Assembly (NCBI RefSeq): GCF_004115215.2
Contig: NC_041748.1
Span: 15,676,337 to 15,740,336, forward strand
Length of the DNA stretch: 64,000 nucleotides
Direction: 5' to 3'
From: Ornithorhynchus anatinus
Taxonomy: Eukaryota; Chordata; Mammalia; Monotremata; Ornithorhynchidae
Part shown: piece after piece, positions 32,240-43,779 of the stretch
How the letters are laid out: each line of letters opens with the position of its first letter
Position numbering within the stretch: position 1 is the first letter of the stretch
Made by a program: the position numbers and the translations under genes
Notes under the pieces: model-generated
What the model saw: only the letters and a program-made list of their open reading frames with translations
Told to the model about the DNA's origin: nothing
Database searches by the model: none

Positions 32240-33020
32240 TGCATTCCTTTATTCATTCAGTATTATTTATTGAGCGCTTACTGTGTGCAGAGCACTATAC
32301 TAAGCGCTTGGAAAGTACAATTCAGTTTATTTATCTAAAGCCACCCTCCGCACAGATGCATATGTTATGCAAGAGCGATTGCTTAATTAATACATTTATT
32401 CTGATTAGCCAATTTGTAAATATTTTTATTGCTTCTCTTCCCCTCCGTCCCCATTAGAATGTAAGCTTCTTGTGGGGTAGGTGCTATACCCTGCTATTGT
32501 GATACTGGGGATTAAGACTGTGAGCCTCACGTGGGACAACCTGATTACCCTGTATCTACCCCAGCGCTTAGTACAGTGCTCTGCACATAGTAAGTGCTTA
32601 ACAAATACAAACATGATTATTATACTGTCCCAAATGCTTAGTGCTTAGTACAGTTCCCCTCCATCAGCCCCAGAGCTCTTATGTTCATAATCATTATCTA
32701 TTTGTATTACCATCTGTCTCCCCCACTAGACTGTGAGCTCATAGGGGGCAGAGAATGTGTCTACAACTCTGTTATACTCTCCCAAGGTCTTTGTACAGTG
32801 CTCTCGGTACATGACCTCTGACTCCCAAGCCCGGGCTCTTTCCACTGAGCCACGCTGACTTAAGCACTTAAACACTCACAAACTCGCAAGCTCTTGTCTG
32901 CATCTTCATATTCTACTTCTTCCTCTTATCTTAAGCACTCATAACCTCTGAAACTCTTAAAGTACAGATCTGCACACTCCATTTCTTTGTCTTATCTGAG
33001 TGTCCATCTCCTTCACTAGA
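32240..33020. other. Spacer with L2 and Mon-1 fragments
   Basis: Reverse L2 tail at about 32246-32325, forward Mon-1 3' part at about 32505-32625, forward L2 tail at about 32690-32810. The rest is A/T-rich and unassigned; no gene seen. Confidence 0.55.
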
Positions 33021-33024
33021 TTGT

Positions 33025-33558
33025 AATAATAATTGCGGCACCTAAGTGGTTATTTTGTGTTCAGCACTGTACTGAGCACTGGGGGTGGATTCAGAGAGAG
33101 AAGCAGCATGGCTTAGTGGAAAGAGCACAGGCTTGGGAGTCAGAGGTCATGGGTTCTAATCCCGGCTCTGCCACTTGTCTGCTGTGTCACCTTGGGCAAG
33201 CCACTTAACTTCTCTGTGCCTCAGTTACCTCATTAATACTATTAAGATTAAGACTGTGAGCCCCACGTGGGACAACCTGATCACTTTGTATCTACCCCAG
33301 TGCTTAGAACAGTGCTTGGCACATAGTAAGCACTTAACAAATACCATCATTATTGTCATTAAGATCATCAGGTCTCACAAGGGGCTCATAGTCCAAGTAG
33401 GAGAGAGAACAGATATTGAATCTGCATTTTGCCAATGAGGGAAATGAGGGACAGAGAAGTGAAGTGGCTTTCCAAGATCACACAGCAGACAAGTGGCAGA
33501 GTTGGGGTTACCCCCAAGACTGGCCCCCAAGCCTAGGCTCTTTCTATTAGGCTGCTTC
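33025..33558. mobile_element. Mon-1 SINE (reverse) split by Mon-1 (forward)
   Basis: A reverse Mon-1 occupies 33025-33095 and 33361-33558. A complete forward Mon-1 with head AAGCAGCATGGCTTAGTGG fills 33099-33360 and is therefore younger. Confidence 0.82.
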
Positions 33559-33974
33559 ATTGTAAGCACCTCTGAGGCAGGATCATATATATCGACTCTA
33601 ACTGCACTCTCTCAAGCACTTAAAGTGCTCCACACACAGTAGGTGCTCTGTGAGCAATACTGCTTGGGCAAGTCACTTAACTTCTCATTTCCCTCATCTG
33701 TAAAATGGGGATTAAGACTGTGAGCCCCATGTGGGATGTAGACTGTGTCCAACCTGATAACCTTCTATCTACCTCACTGCTTCATACATGGTAAGCGCTT
33801 AACAAATACCATTTTAAAAATTCCTACTGATTGATTGATTGTTAGATACTTTCCTGCTCACAGAGCACCCAGTTCGGAGTTACCTTAGTTACCTCCAATC
33901 TAGTTCCTTCCTCTTGGGTAGCCTTGAAAATGGCACCCAGGTGCACAATGAATGGTAAATCCCATTATCAATCC

Positions 33975-34985
33975 CATTATCAATCAATCAAGGGTATTTA
34001 TTGACACCTACTGTATACAGAGCACTTGGGAGTGTACAATATAACACATTCCCTGCTCACAACATGCAAAAAGTCTAGAGGGGGAGACAGATATTAATAT
34101 CAATAGATAAAATTACAGCTATGTACATAAGTGCTGTGGGACTGGAAAGGGAGATGAATAAAGTCAGGGTGAAGCATAAGGAAGTGGGAGAAGAGGGAAG
34201 GAGGGTTTATTCAGGAAAGGCCTCTTGGAGGATTTGTGCCTTCAGTAAAGCTTTAGAGATGGGGAGGGGAATTGTCTGTCAGATATGAAGAGGGAGGGCA
34301 TTCCAGGTCAGAGGAGGGACATAGATGAGAGGTCGGTGATGAGATAGATAAGATCGAGGTACATTGAGAAAGTTGGCATTAAAAGAGCCAAGTGTCCAGG
34401 CTGGGGTTTAATAATAGAGTAGTGATGTAAAGAGAGAGGAGGCAAGGTGAGTGAGTGCTTTAAAACAGATGGAAAGAAGTTTCCATTCGATATGAAAGTA
34501 GATGGGCAATCATTTGGAAGTTCTTGAGGAATGGGGAAGTGTAGACTGAACAGTTTTGTAGAAAAATGATCCAGGCAGCAGAGTGAAGGACTGGAGTGAG
34601 GAGAGACAGGAGGCTGGGAGGTCAGCAAGGAGGCTGATGCAGTGATCTAGGCGTGTTAGGATCATTCATTCATTCATTCATTCATTCATTCAATAGTATT
34701 TATTGAGCGCTTACTATGTGCAGAGCACTGTACTAAGCACTTGCAATGTACAAATGGGTAACAGGTAGAGACAGTCCCTGCCCTTTGATGGGCTTACAGT
34801 CTAACTGGGGAAGACAGACAGATAAGTGATTGTATTCCCGTGGTAGTAGTGTGGATGGAGAGGAAAGGACAGATTCTAGCGATGTTATGAAGGTTGAACC
34901 TAGAGGATTTGGTGACATTAAATAGGTGGGTTTATGTGGGAATGAGAGAGAGGAGTTGTGGATAATGCCAAGATTATGGGATTTT
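33975..34985 (-). mobile_element. L2 LINE (reverse) with a nested younger L2
   Basis: An older reverse L2 runs from about 33975 to 34985 and reaches into the RT ORF. A second reverse L2 3' end of about 160 bp (34663-34825), starting with an (ATTC)n tail, interrupts it; the older copy resumes at GTGATTGTATTCCCGTGGT. Confidence 0.8.
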
Positions 34986-35004
34986 TGAGACAGGTAGAGT
35001 GGTC

Positions 35005-35340
35005 AGTCAGTCAATTGCATTTATGCAGTGCTTACTTTATGCAGACCATTGGAGTAAGTGCTTGGGAGACTACAATATAACAATAAACAGACACATTCCC
35101 TGCCCACAGTGAATTTACAGCTCAGAGTGGGAGACAGGTGGTAATATAAATTAAATTACAGATATGTACATAAGTGCTGTGGGGCAGGGAGGGTGTATCA
35201 AAAAAGGGAGCAAGTCAGAGTGGTGCAGAAGGAAGTGGAAGAAAAGGAAAAGTGGGGCTTAGGAAAGGCCTCTTGGAGGAGATGTGCCTTCAATCAGGCT
35301 TTGAAGGGCAGGGAGAAAGAAATGGTGGTGCTGTCTGAAG
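35005..35340 (-). mobile_element. L2 LINE 3' end, reverse
   Basis: Tail at the left (CAATTGCATTTATGCAGTGC), then the standard 3' UTR to the CTTCAATCAGGCTTTGAAGG region. Confidence 0.8.
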
Positions 35341-35394
35341 TGATGGGAAAGTCAGGATGAGGTCAAGATTCACTAGACTTTACAGTCTGTTTTT

Positions 35395-35815
35395 ATGTTA
35401 TTTGTTAAACTCTTACTATGTGTTAAGCACTGTTGTAAATGTTGGGGTAGATATAAGCTAATCAAATAATCCCCTCTAGATGTAAGGTCATTGTGGGCAG
35501 GAAACATCTCTGTTTATTGTTATATTGTACTTTCCCAAGTGCTTAGTAGATTGCTCTGTGCCCAGTAAGTGTTCAATAAATACAATTGAAAGAATGAAAG
35601 GTTGGACACAGTTCCTGTCCCACATAAGGTCATAGTCTAAATCGGATGGAAGAGGATTTAATTCCCATTTTACAGATGAAGTAAGTGAAGCACAGAGAAG
35701 TGAAGTCACTTGCCCAAGGTCACACAGCAGACAAGTGGCAGAGCCGAAATTAGAACCCATGTCCTCTTATTCCCAGGCCTAGGTTCCTTTCACTAGGCCA
35801 TGTTCCTTCCCCTTG
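35395..35815. mobile_element. Mon-1 SINE (reverse) split by L2 tail (forward)
   Basis: Reverse Mon-1 parts (35395-35465 and 35603-35815) flank a forward L2 3' end (35475-35600) that terminates in AATAAATACAATTGAAAG. Confidence 0.8.
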
Positions 35816-36056
35816 AGAACAGGGACCGTGTCTACCAACCTTATTATATGCTACTTTCCCAAGCGATTAGTACATTGCTATGCACACAGTAAGCGCTCGA
35901 TAAATACCACGAATTGATTGACGTGTGTCTTGGAACCCCTCCCCACCCTGGTCTTCCTTGTGAAGTGGGAGAGAAGTGGGCCATTTTTCTTTTCCCTTCA
36001 GTACCCCAGAGCTCCTCCCAAAGAGACCCCAGAGTCAATTCTAGGAAACACATTTC

Positions 36057-36062
36057 TTTATT
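36057..36062 (-). promoter_or_regulatory. HBAD: alphaD poly(A) signal
   Basis: Minus-strand AATAAA about 80 nt after the alphaD stop. Confidence 0.8.
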
Positions 36063-36138
36063 GACACCCCTGGAGGGGCGGCTGTCCACCCTGCCCCGTC
36101 CCCTGGTCTGGCATGATCTGGGCCGCAGCTGCAGCTCC

Positions 36139-39100
36139 TCATCTGTATTCCCCGGCCAGGATGGTGGCCACAGCTGTCAGGAACTTCTCCCAGGCAGCCT
36201 GCAGTTCAGGGGTGTACTCCCCTTGCAGATGGGAAGCCAGCACCACCTGAAAACACTGGATCAGCAGCTGTAGGTACAGAGAATGACAAATGTTGGGGTC
36301 TTCCCGGAGAGACCAACTCCACCCCCACCACCTCACTGATCTCTGACACCCCTGGGCCTCCTCACTGGTCTCTGCCACCCCCTGTCCTCCCCAACTCCCC
36401 ACTGATCTCTGCCATCCTCCATCCTTCCCACCAGTCTCTGCCACCCCCGGTCCTCCACACCAGTCTCTGCCACCTCCCCTGGTCCTACCCACCTCCCCAC
36501 TGATCTCTAGCACCCCGGTCTCTGCCACGCCCAGTGCTCCCCACCTCTCTTCTCCTCTTCTTTCCAGGGACAAAGTGTGCAGAGGGAAAACCCAAACTGG
36601 TTTACAGGAGAGGCAATGCCAGGGGTGTGTGTGCATGATTGTTTGTACATTTCCACATTCCGTGTGTGTGTGTACCTCTCTGAGCTGTGTCTAGATTGTA
36701 AGCTTGCTATGGGCAGGGAACATGTCTACCAACTCTGTTAGACTGTACTCTCCCAAGTGCGTAGTACAGTGCTCTGCACATAATAAGCACTTAATAAGTA
36801 CCATTGATTATGTCTGTCAATGGGTTCTGTCTGTGTGTGTCTCTATGCTGCATGTGGCGGGGGGGGGGGGGGGGGGTGCATACGTCACTGGCTGTAAGTC
36901 TGTGGGCATTTCTATGTGCTGCTTGTTGTGTGTCTGGAGGCATTTTATGTACTGTGTGTGTATGCACCTCGGTTTACTGTTTGTGTCTATCAGTGCATGT
37001 ACACTCATCTCTGGATAGTCAGTGTGCCTCTATGGGTGTTCTGGGCACGTTTCTATGGTCCGTGGGTGCATTTCTGGTTTGCACTGGGTGTGTATCTCCT
37101 GTGTGGGTGTGCGTGCTACTGTACATGCCTCTCTGTATGCTGTGTAGGTGCTTGTATCTACCCCAGCGCTTGGTACAGTGATAAGTATATAGTAAGCATC
37201 TAACAGACAGGGCAATTATTAGGTGGTATGTACACAAATCTCATGGGCTCTGGGCTTGCTCTGTGCTCTCTTAGAATAGGAGCCCCCTCTTCGATTGTTA
37301 GCTACCCAAGGGTCAGGGACCGGGTCTAATTCCCCCATCTGAATTCTCTCCCAGACCTTATTATGGTGCTCAGCACACAGTAAGCACTTAATAAATACTA
37401 TAACTACTTCTGTGTTTCTGGTCTGTGCTCTGTGTACACGCTGCATACACACCCCTGTGTGGGTCACCGAGCATCTCTAAGTGCTGAATTTTTATCTCTG
37501 GGTGCTTCCCTGGGCTCTTTGTGGTCAGGGAACTTATCAACTCTGTTGAAATGGACTCTCCCTAGCGCTTAGTACAGTGCTCTGCATACAGTAAGCGCTC
37601 AAATAATACCATTGATGATGTTGCCTCTATCACCATGTGAGAGGACCCCGTGGGGATGCAGTGATAACTGGATGCAGTGATAACTAAGGCTTGGAAGACC
37701 CTTTGAGATCCCAGGGTGCAAGGAAAGGCTGCGTTCCAGGCGGGACGGGGGGGAAAGGCCCTGGGTAGGGGGAGGTTTGGGGGTCAATTCCTCAGAGACG
37801 AAGGATGGGCAGGGCGTGCGGACGCTATTCCAATGAGCTTCAAAATGATCGAGGGCCCCCTTCTACTCCCGCTCACCGGATAGTTTGTGGGGTCGACGCG
37901 CAGGCGGCCGGTATGCAGCTCACTGAGGGGAGCCAGGGCCCCAGTCAGATTGTCCAGGTTCTTCACAGCCTCGCCCACGGCCACCAGCACCCGCCAGCCG
38001 TGGTGAAGCAGCTGCGAGGGGTCGTCCTGCACGGACAGGTGGGGGAAGTAGGCCCGGGTGGTGGGATACACGATCAACAGCCTGGATGGGAGGGGCAAGT
38101 CAGGAGGAGAGGGGCAAATCACCACCCCCCTTCTCCTCTGCCTAGGCCTGCCCCTCCCCACATTAAGGCTTCCCCCAGCTCACTCCATGCCCCATACCCT
38201 TCCTGGGACTCCCTTCCCCCAATCCCTTTGCCTCCTCTCCTCTTCATCCCCCTCTCCCCTTTCCCCTCTTTTCCCTGTGGTCCCTCACTTCCCCCCCATC
38301 CCCTTCTCCTTCACCCCTCCTGCCTTTTCATTCATTCATTCATTCATTCATTCATTCATTCATTCGTTCGTTCATTCATTCATCCATTCATTCATTTCTA
38401 TTTATTGAGTGCTTATTAATAATAATTATGATGATGGTATTTGTTAAGCGCTTACTATGTGCCAAACACTCTTCTAAGCACTGGGGTAGATACAAGGTAA
38501 TCACGCTGTCCCACATGAGGCTTACAGTCCTAATCCTCATTTTACAGATGAGGTAACTGAGGTACAGAGAAGTGAAGTGGCTTGCCTAAGGTCACACAGC
38601 AGACAAGTAGAGGAGCCAGGATGAGAACCCACGACCTTGAACTTCCAAGCCTGTGCCCTTTCTACTAAGCCACACTGCTTACTGTGTGCTGAGAACTGTA
38701 CTAAGCGCTTGGGAAAGTAAGCAGCATGGCCTAGTGGCAAGAGCATGGGCTTGGGAGTCAGAAGATGTGGGTGCTAATCCCAGCTCTGCCACTTATCTGC
38801 TGTGTGACCTTGGGCAAGCCACTTTACTTTTCTGTACCTCAGTTACCTCATCTATAAAATGGGGATTGACTGTAAGCCCCACATGGGACAACCTGATTAC
38901 CTGGTATCCATCCCAGCACTTTGAACACTGCTTGGCACGTAGTAAGCACTTAACAAATAACATCATTATTATTAATATATTACAATAAAACACTCCTAGC
39001 CCCAGAACACTTATCTATATATATATACAGATATATATATATATCTGTAATTTTATTTACTGAATTGAGGTCTATTTGTATTGCTGTCTGTCTCCCCCAC

Positions 39101-39631
39101 TCTAGACCGTGAGCTTGTTGTGGGCAGGATTGTCATTCTTTATTGTTGTATTGTACTTTCCCATGCACTTAGTACAGTGCTCTGCACACAGTAAGCGCTT
39201 AATAGATAGGATTGAATGAATGAATGAACAATAAACAGACACATTCCCTGCCCACAATAAGCTTACGGTCTAGAGCAGGTGGGTAGGGGGAAGACAGGCA
39301 TCAGTAGAAATAAATAAATGACAGATAGATAGAGACATAAGTGCTCTGGGATTGGGAGGAGGGATGAATAAAGAGAGAGAGTCAGGGTGATGCAGAAGGG
39401 AGTAGGAGAAGAGGAAAGGAGGGCTTAGTCAAGGAAGGCCTCTTGGAGGAGATGGGTCTTCAATAAGGTTTTGAAGTAGGGGGAGACTACTCCATCCCCT
39501 TATCCCCCTCTGGCCCCTCCCCCACCCCCCACCTCCCACCTGTGCAGTAGCTCGGCCCCAAAGGCTGCCTCGTGGCCAGCAATCAGGTCCCACACGTTGA
39601 AGATGTAGCCCTGCTCCTCAGGTGACAGCAT
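36139..39631 (-). CDS. HBAD: Alpha-D globin (ortholog of mammalian HBM/mu)
   Basis: Alpha-type chain of the alphaD lineage, expressed in birds in embryonic and adult red cells and represented in humans by HBM. Exons (minus strand) are 39631-39540, 38081-37877 and 36267-36139 (92, 205 and 129 nt), 141 residues. The start MLSPEEQ and the stretches [10 protein letters not shown] and [15 protein letters not shown] are close to HBM. CD1 Phe43, distal His58 and proximal His87 are present. The usual Phe98 is Tyr (TNYP). All splice sites are GT-AG and there are no frame breaks. Introns of 1458 and 1609 bp are several times longer than those of the other alpha genes and are filled with Mon-1, L2 and simple repeats. 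There is no canonical TATA box but two GATA motifs upstream. Confidence 0.94.
36310..36545. repeat. Minisatellite in alphaD intron 2
   Basis: Repeated CTGGTCTCTGCCACCCCC-like units of roughly 25-40 bp, at least six imperfect copies, starting about 45 bp from the exon 3 acceptor. Its minus strand is purine-rich. Confidence 0.75.
36690..37610. repeat. Simple repeats and L2 tails in alphaD intron 2
   Basis: Forward L2 tail at about 36690-36810; GT-rich degenerate repeat at 36820-37170 including an uninterrupted run of 18 G at 36859-36876 (C-run in the transcript); further L2 tail fragments at about 37150-37215, 37300-37410 and 37515-37610. Confidence 0.75.
38329..38395. repeat. (CATT)n microsatellite
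   Basis: About 16 CATT units with a few CGTT variants. It is the expanded tail of a reverse L2 fragment in alphaD intron 1. Confidence 0.85.
38396..38978. mobile_element. Composite of L2 and two Mon-1 SINEs
   Basis: A reverse L2 tail (TTTATTGAGTGCTTA...) is cut by a complete reverse Mon-1 (38414-38690), resumes as ACTGTGTGCTGAGAACTG, and is cut again by a forward Mon-1 (38719-38978). TGCTTA flanks the first insert and may be its target-site duplication. Confidence 0.78.
39045..39480. mobile_element. L2 tail-to-tail pair in alphaD intron 1
   Basis: A forward L2 3' end (39045-39225, tail GAATGAATGAATGAA) abuts a reverse L2 3' region (39226-39480). Confidence 0.8.
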
Positions 39632-39666
39632 GATGCCAGCGTCTCCCTCGCTCTGCACCCCCAAAA

Positions 39667-39773
39667 CTTTTACAGTGCGAGCCCCAGTCTGCCCCACCCG
39701 GACCCCGCCCCGTTATCTCCCGCCGGCGCCCCCAGCCCGGGTCTGGAACCCCGGCCCTTCCACCCACTTATCT
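39667..39773 (-). promoter_or_regulatory. HBAD: alphaD promoter with two GATA motifs
   Basis: Minus-strand TGTAAAAGT at 39667-39675 lies where a TATA box is expected. AGATAA occurs at 39713-39718 and AGATAAG at 39767-39773, both WGATAR matches suited to GATA1. A CACCC-like GGGTGGGG (read on the minus strand) lies at about 39692-39699. Confidence 0.6.
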
Positions 39774-39829
39774 GCGCGCCCACACCGCAGAGGGAGCCTG
39801 ACCCTGCAATAGCAATCACAACCACAATC

Positions 39830-40110
39830 ATAATAATAATAATAATGATGGCACTTGTTAAGCACTTACTATGTGCCTTTCACTGTTCTAAGCGCTGGGG
39901 TAGATACAAGGTAGTCAGGTTGGACGCAGTCCCTGTCCCACGTGGGGCTCACGGTCTTAATCCCCATTTTACAGATGAGGCCACTGAGGCCCAGGGAAGT
40001 GAAGTGACTTACCCAAGATCACGCAGCAGACCTGTGGCAGAGCTGGGATTAGAACCCATGACCTTCTGACTCCCAGGCCGGTGCTCTATCCACTAAGCCA
40101 TGCTGTTTCT
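39830..40110 (-). mobile_element. Mon-1 SINE, full length, reverse
   Basis: Well preserved. It lies immediately upstream of the alphaD promoter GATA motifs. Confidence 0.87.
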
Positions 40111-40460
40111 TCTAATAACAGTCATAATAGTGCCATTTTTAAGTTCTTATGATGTGCCAAGCACTGTACTAAGCCCTGGGGTAGACACAAGCTCTTTAGA
40201 AATGATCCAGCAGAACTGGCACCAGGGGACCCGCAGCAGTCCCATGGAACAAAAACAGAGATACCAGGCGGCCTGCAGCCCCCTCTTTCCCCTAGCCCAA
40301 TCCAGGTCCCTTTTCCCCCTGGGCAGCCTCCAGCCCCCTCCCAAAAAGTTCCCTGCCTACTGGCAGGGCCATCCTCTGCCAAAACACTAAGGAGGGGTAG
40401 GGCATTCCTTCCGGGCCAGCCTACGATAACCAAACAAGTGCCTAACAAGCTGGCATTCAT
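40111..40460. other. Mostly unassigned spacer
   Basis: A short reverse Mon-1 3' piece at 40125-40195, then about 250 bp with no gene or repeat that I recognise. Confidence 0.4.
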
Positions 40461-40461
40461 T

Positions 40462-40685
40462 AATTCATTTATTCGGTAGTATTATTGAGTGCTTTCGGTG
40501 TACAAAGCACTGTACTAAGCACTTGGGAGAGCACAATAGAACAACAAAACAGACACATTCCTGCCCACAGTGAACTCATAGTTTAGAGGGGAGGACAGAC
40601 ATGAATATAAATAAATAGATAAATAAATGACAGATCTGTACAGATATATACATATGTGCTGTGGGGATGGGAGGGAGGATGATTG
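40462..40685 (-). mobile_element. L2 LINE 3' end, reverse
   Basis: Tail CATTAATTCATTTATTCGGT at the left, then the usual 3' UTR to GATGGGAGGGAGGATGA. Confidence 0.8.
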
Positions 40686-40689
40686 AAGG

Positions 40690-41230
40690 AGCAAATAAAA
40701 GCATGGTCTGTCAGGCACCTTTCTCGCCCTCTGAGCCTCAGCTCCTAGACAGAAACAGCCTCCTTGCTCTGGTACTGCTCCTCCTTCAAATCTCAGCACT
40801 TGGGCAGCCCAGCCTTGGTGGTGGTGGTGATGTGGGGGGTGGTGAGGGGCAGAGGGGGTTGTGGGGAGAGAAGGAAGGGTCTCCAGGATGGCCAACGCTG
40901 GCTGGCACACTTATCATTATACATAGGGGGCCTTTCTAGACATCTCACTGGACCCTCTCCTGGCATGGTGCCCAATTTGCAGAAGGCATAATGATGGCAC
41001 CTGTTAAGCACTTACTATGTGCCTTTCACTGTTCTAAGCGCTGGGGTAGATACAAGGTAGTCAGGTTGGACTAAGGCCCAGGGAGGGGACGATGTCAGCC
41101 TGGCCCTCCCAATGGCTCTCTTTGCCTGCTGGCATCTGGAATGACCCTTCCATGGGTCAGGTGAATGTTTAACACAGCCTCCACCCAGCTGGCAAGGGAA
41201 CAGTGGGCAGTTGTCAGGGGAAGGGGACTT
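40690..41230. other. Unassigned spacer with a Mon-1 piece
   Basis: Non-repetitive apart from a reverse Mon-1 fragment at 40988-41070. A GGTGGTGGTGGTGATG tract lies at about 40817. No gene seen. Confidence 0.4.
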
Positions 41231-41234
41231 GGAG

Positions 41235-41465
41235 AGAAATAAGAATTATGGTATTGTGCCAAGCACTGTACTAAGCATTGGACCTCCATGGGGCTCCCAG
41301 TTTAAATAGGAGGGAGAATAAGTACTGAACCCCCAGTTTGCAGATGAGGGAACTGTAGTCCAGAAAAGATAAATGACTTACCCAAGGTCACGCAACAGGA
41401 ATGTGGAAGAGCTGGGATTAGACTCCCACATCTGGGCTCTCTGCACTAGGCCATGCTGCTTCCGA
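41235..41465 (-). mobile_element. Mon-1 SINE, diverged, reverse
   Basis: Old reverse copy recognisable by CCAGTTTGCAGATGAGGGAACTG-type core and the head CTAGGCCATGCTGCTTCC at its right end. Confidence 0.65.
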
Positions 41466-41620
41466 AAATAGAAATAGAGAAAGTCCAATCTGTAAAGCTC
41501 AAACACCCAACCACAAAACCTGTGTCAGTTTTACCATATACACAAGCCAAAGCTTAAGATGTGGCTGTGGAAAGAAACTTCCACCCTCCCCAAACCCAGG
41601 CCCCAGGGGAGCACTGAGCC

Positions 41621-41880
41621 CAGCATGATGTAGTGGATAGAACACGGGCCTGGGAGTCAAAAGGCCATGGGTTCTAAACCCGCCTCCACTACTTGTCTGC
41701 TCTATGGTCTTGGGAAAGTCACTGTGTTTCTCTGTGCCTCAGTTACCTCATCTATAAAATGAGGATTGAAACTGCGAACCCTATGCGGGACAGGGACTGT
41801 GTCCAACCCCATTTGCTTGTTTCCACCCCAGCTCTTAGTATAGTGCTTGGCATGTAGTAAACGCTTAACAAATACTACAG
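41621..41880 (+). mobile_element. Mon-1 SINE, full length
   Basis: Forward copy with head CAGCATGATGTAGTGGATAG. About 155 bp of unassigned sequence precedes it (41466-41620). Confidence 0.82.
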
Positions 41881-42073
41881 TGAATATCTCACCACCCCCT
41901 GCTCACCTTGAGACAGTGGGAGAGAACTGCCTGGGCCAGGTCTTATTCCCTGTTCTCCACCCTCCTCAATGTTCTTCCTCCCTCGACCCTGTTTTTCCTC
42001 TTTCTTCCGCCCCCTCAGCCTCGGTTCCCCAGAGGAATAGAGAGCAGGAAGCAGAAGTTGATTTTATTATCCT

Positions 42074-42079
42074 TTTATT
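42074..42079 (-). promoter_or_regulatory. HBZ: zeta-prime poly(A) signal
   Basis: Minus-strand AATAAA, about 133 nt after the stop; a second AATAAA follows at 42063-42068. Confidence 0.8.
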
Positions 42080-42211
42080 AGGCTCTTGGAGAAGGACAAC
42101 CTCCCAGGGGCGGGGGGCTTGGAGGTCAGAGGAATAGGTGGAGGCAGCCCCCTGTGCGCCAGGACCCATCGGTGACTCGGCCCCTCTCTCCTCCTCGTAG
42201 CGGCAGGGCGC

Positions 42212-43078
42212 TCATCTGTATTTCTCGGTCAGGATGGAGGAAACGATGGACAGGAACTTGTCCCAGGCGGCGTGGGCCTCGGCCGTGAAGTCGGCCGGGA
42301 AGCGAGAGGCCAAGGACACCAGGATGCAGTGGGAGAGGAGCTGTGGGAGGAGAGAGGAGGAGTCAGGGGAGTTGCAGGGGGAATCTCGCGCCCTCCCCAG
42401 CACCCTCCCCAGACCCCCGCAGCCCCCGGGCCGACCGCCCACCTTGAAATTGACGGGGTCGACGCGGAGGATGTAGGCGTGCAGCTCGCTCAGCTTGGAC
42501 AGGGCGCCCCCGATATTGTCGATGTTCTTCACGGCCTCCCCGATGGCACCGATGACCTTGGACCCGTGGGTGCGCAGCTGGGCCGAGCCCTGGCTCAGGT
42601 CGAAGTGGGGGAAGTAGGTCTTGGTCTGGGGGTAGCTGGCAAACAGCCTGGAGGAGGACAGACGGAGAGAGGCTGTGGAAATGGGGGTGGCAGTATGACA
42701 AAGGGAGGGCAGGGCAGGCAAAAGGTGCAGAGAGAGACCAGTCCTCAGGATGGCAAATGGGTCCCAGGAAGGGTTAGACAGCCACTGAGGGGACTCGCTA
42801 AATGGCCCCGTTCCCCTCCAAGGTTGAAAAGAGCCAAGATGGAGTTGGCTCTGCTCAACCCTCCTGCCACCCCCAGACTCAGGGCCTGGTGCTGAGTGGC
42901 TTGAGGCCCCGGGAAGAAGGAGTCAGCCTGGCTGTGGCCACGGAGACTGTGGCTGGGGTCCTGGAATCTTGGGCCCATCTCACCTCTCCAGCGACTCAGC
43001 CCCGATGGCGTCAGCCTGGGTGGCCGCCTTTCCCCAGATGGAGATGACTGAGGTCTTGTCGCCTTTGGTCAGAGACAT
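42212..43078 (-). CDS. HBZ: Zeta-globin, copy nearer alphaD (zeta-prime)
   Basis: Embryonic alpha-type chain, expected to pair with embryonic beta-type chains in yolk-sac red cells. Exons (minus strand) are 43078-42984, 42647-42443 and 42340-42212 (95, 205 and 129 nt), 142 residues. [21 protein letters not shown] and [17 protein letters not shown] match mammalian zeta, as does the ILTEKYR end. Distal His59 and proximal His88 are present. Introns are 336 and 102 bp. It differs from the other zeta at six residues (6, 10, 14, 52, 65, 77; here G, S, I, G, G, I), none in exon 3. The ATG is preceded by a purine at -3. It has a canonical TATAAG box, unlike its partner. Confidence 0.96.
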
Positions 43079-43161
43079 GGCGTCTGGACTCGCGGGCTCA
43101 GGTTCTTCTCACTGGGAAATTTGAGATGAGCGACTGGTACCTTCCGCCCCCAGGGACTCTC

Positions 43162-43214
43162 CTTATAAAAGGGCCGGGGGAGAAGGGGTCCGGGCATCCC
43201 TGCTCCCCTATTGG
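43162..43214 (-). promoter_or_regulatory. HBZ: zeta-prime promoter: TATA and CCAAT
   Basis: Minus-strand TTTTATAAGG (43162-43171 region) and CCAAT at 43210-43214. A further conserved block with CGATAG (about 43283) and TTATCG (about 43322) is shared with the other zeta gene. Confidence 0.8.
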
Positions 43215-43504
43215 TCCTGACGATGGAGGGGGGTCCGCCCACAGGGTGGAGTTGTCTAATCTGTCTCAGGAACAATGCCCCGATAGAGGAGGGTCCGGGC
43301 AGGGCCGGGGGCTCCGGGCAGTTATCGGCATCGTCCATCTTTACAGGAGTTCTGAGGGTAGGGGTGGGGGTGGGGCCCCGGACCCAGGCCAGTTCAGAGA
43401 AATCCCCCTCTCTGGCCTGTCAGCCAGGCGGAGGTCTAGTGGTCTGAGGTTGGGGTGGTGGGACTGCGAGTCGGAGGCTGGAAACTGAGGCTGGGGACAC
43501 AGAT

Positions 43505-43745
43505 TGGGACTATAGCATAATGGGAATGTCCCTGTCCCATATGGGGCTCACAGTGCTAAGGGGGAAGGGAAAGCATTGACTGATTGATTGACTGAACAGG
43601 TATTTAATTCCCATACTATATTTGAGGAAACTGAGGCACAGAGAAGTGAAGTGGTTTACTCTTGATCACACAATAAGCAAGTAGTGGAGCCGGAATTAGA
43701 ACTCAGGTGCCCTAACCCCCAGGCTCTTTCCATTAGGGAACCCTG
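43505..43745 (-). mobile_element. Mon-1 SINE, diverged, reverse
   Basis: Reverse Mon-1 with an L2-like GATTGATTGATTGA insert near 43580. It lies just upstream of the duplicated zeta block. Confidence 0.65.
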
Positions 43746-43779
43746 CTTCTCCTGATACATTGCTATTGTTTCCTGCTTT

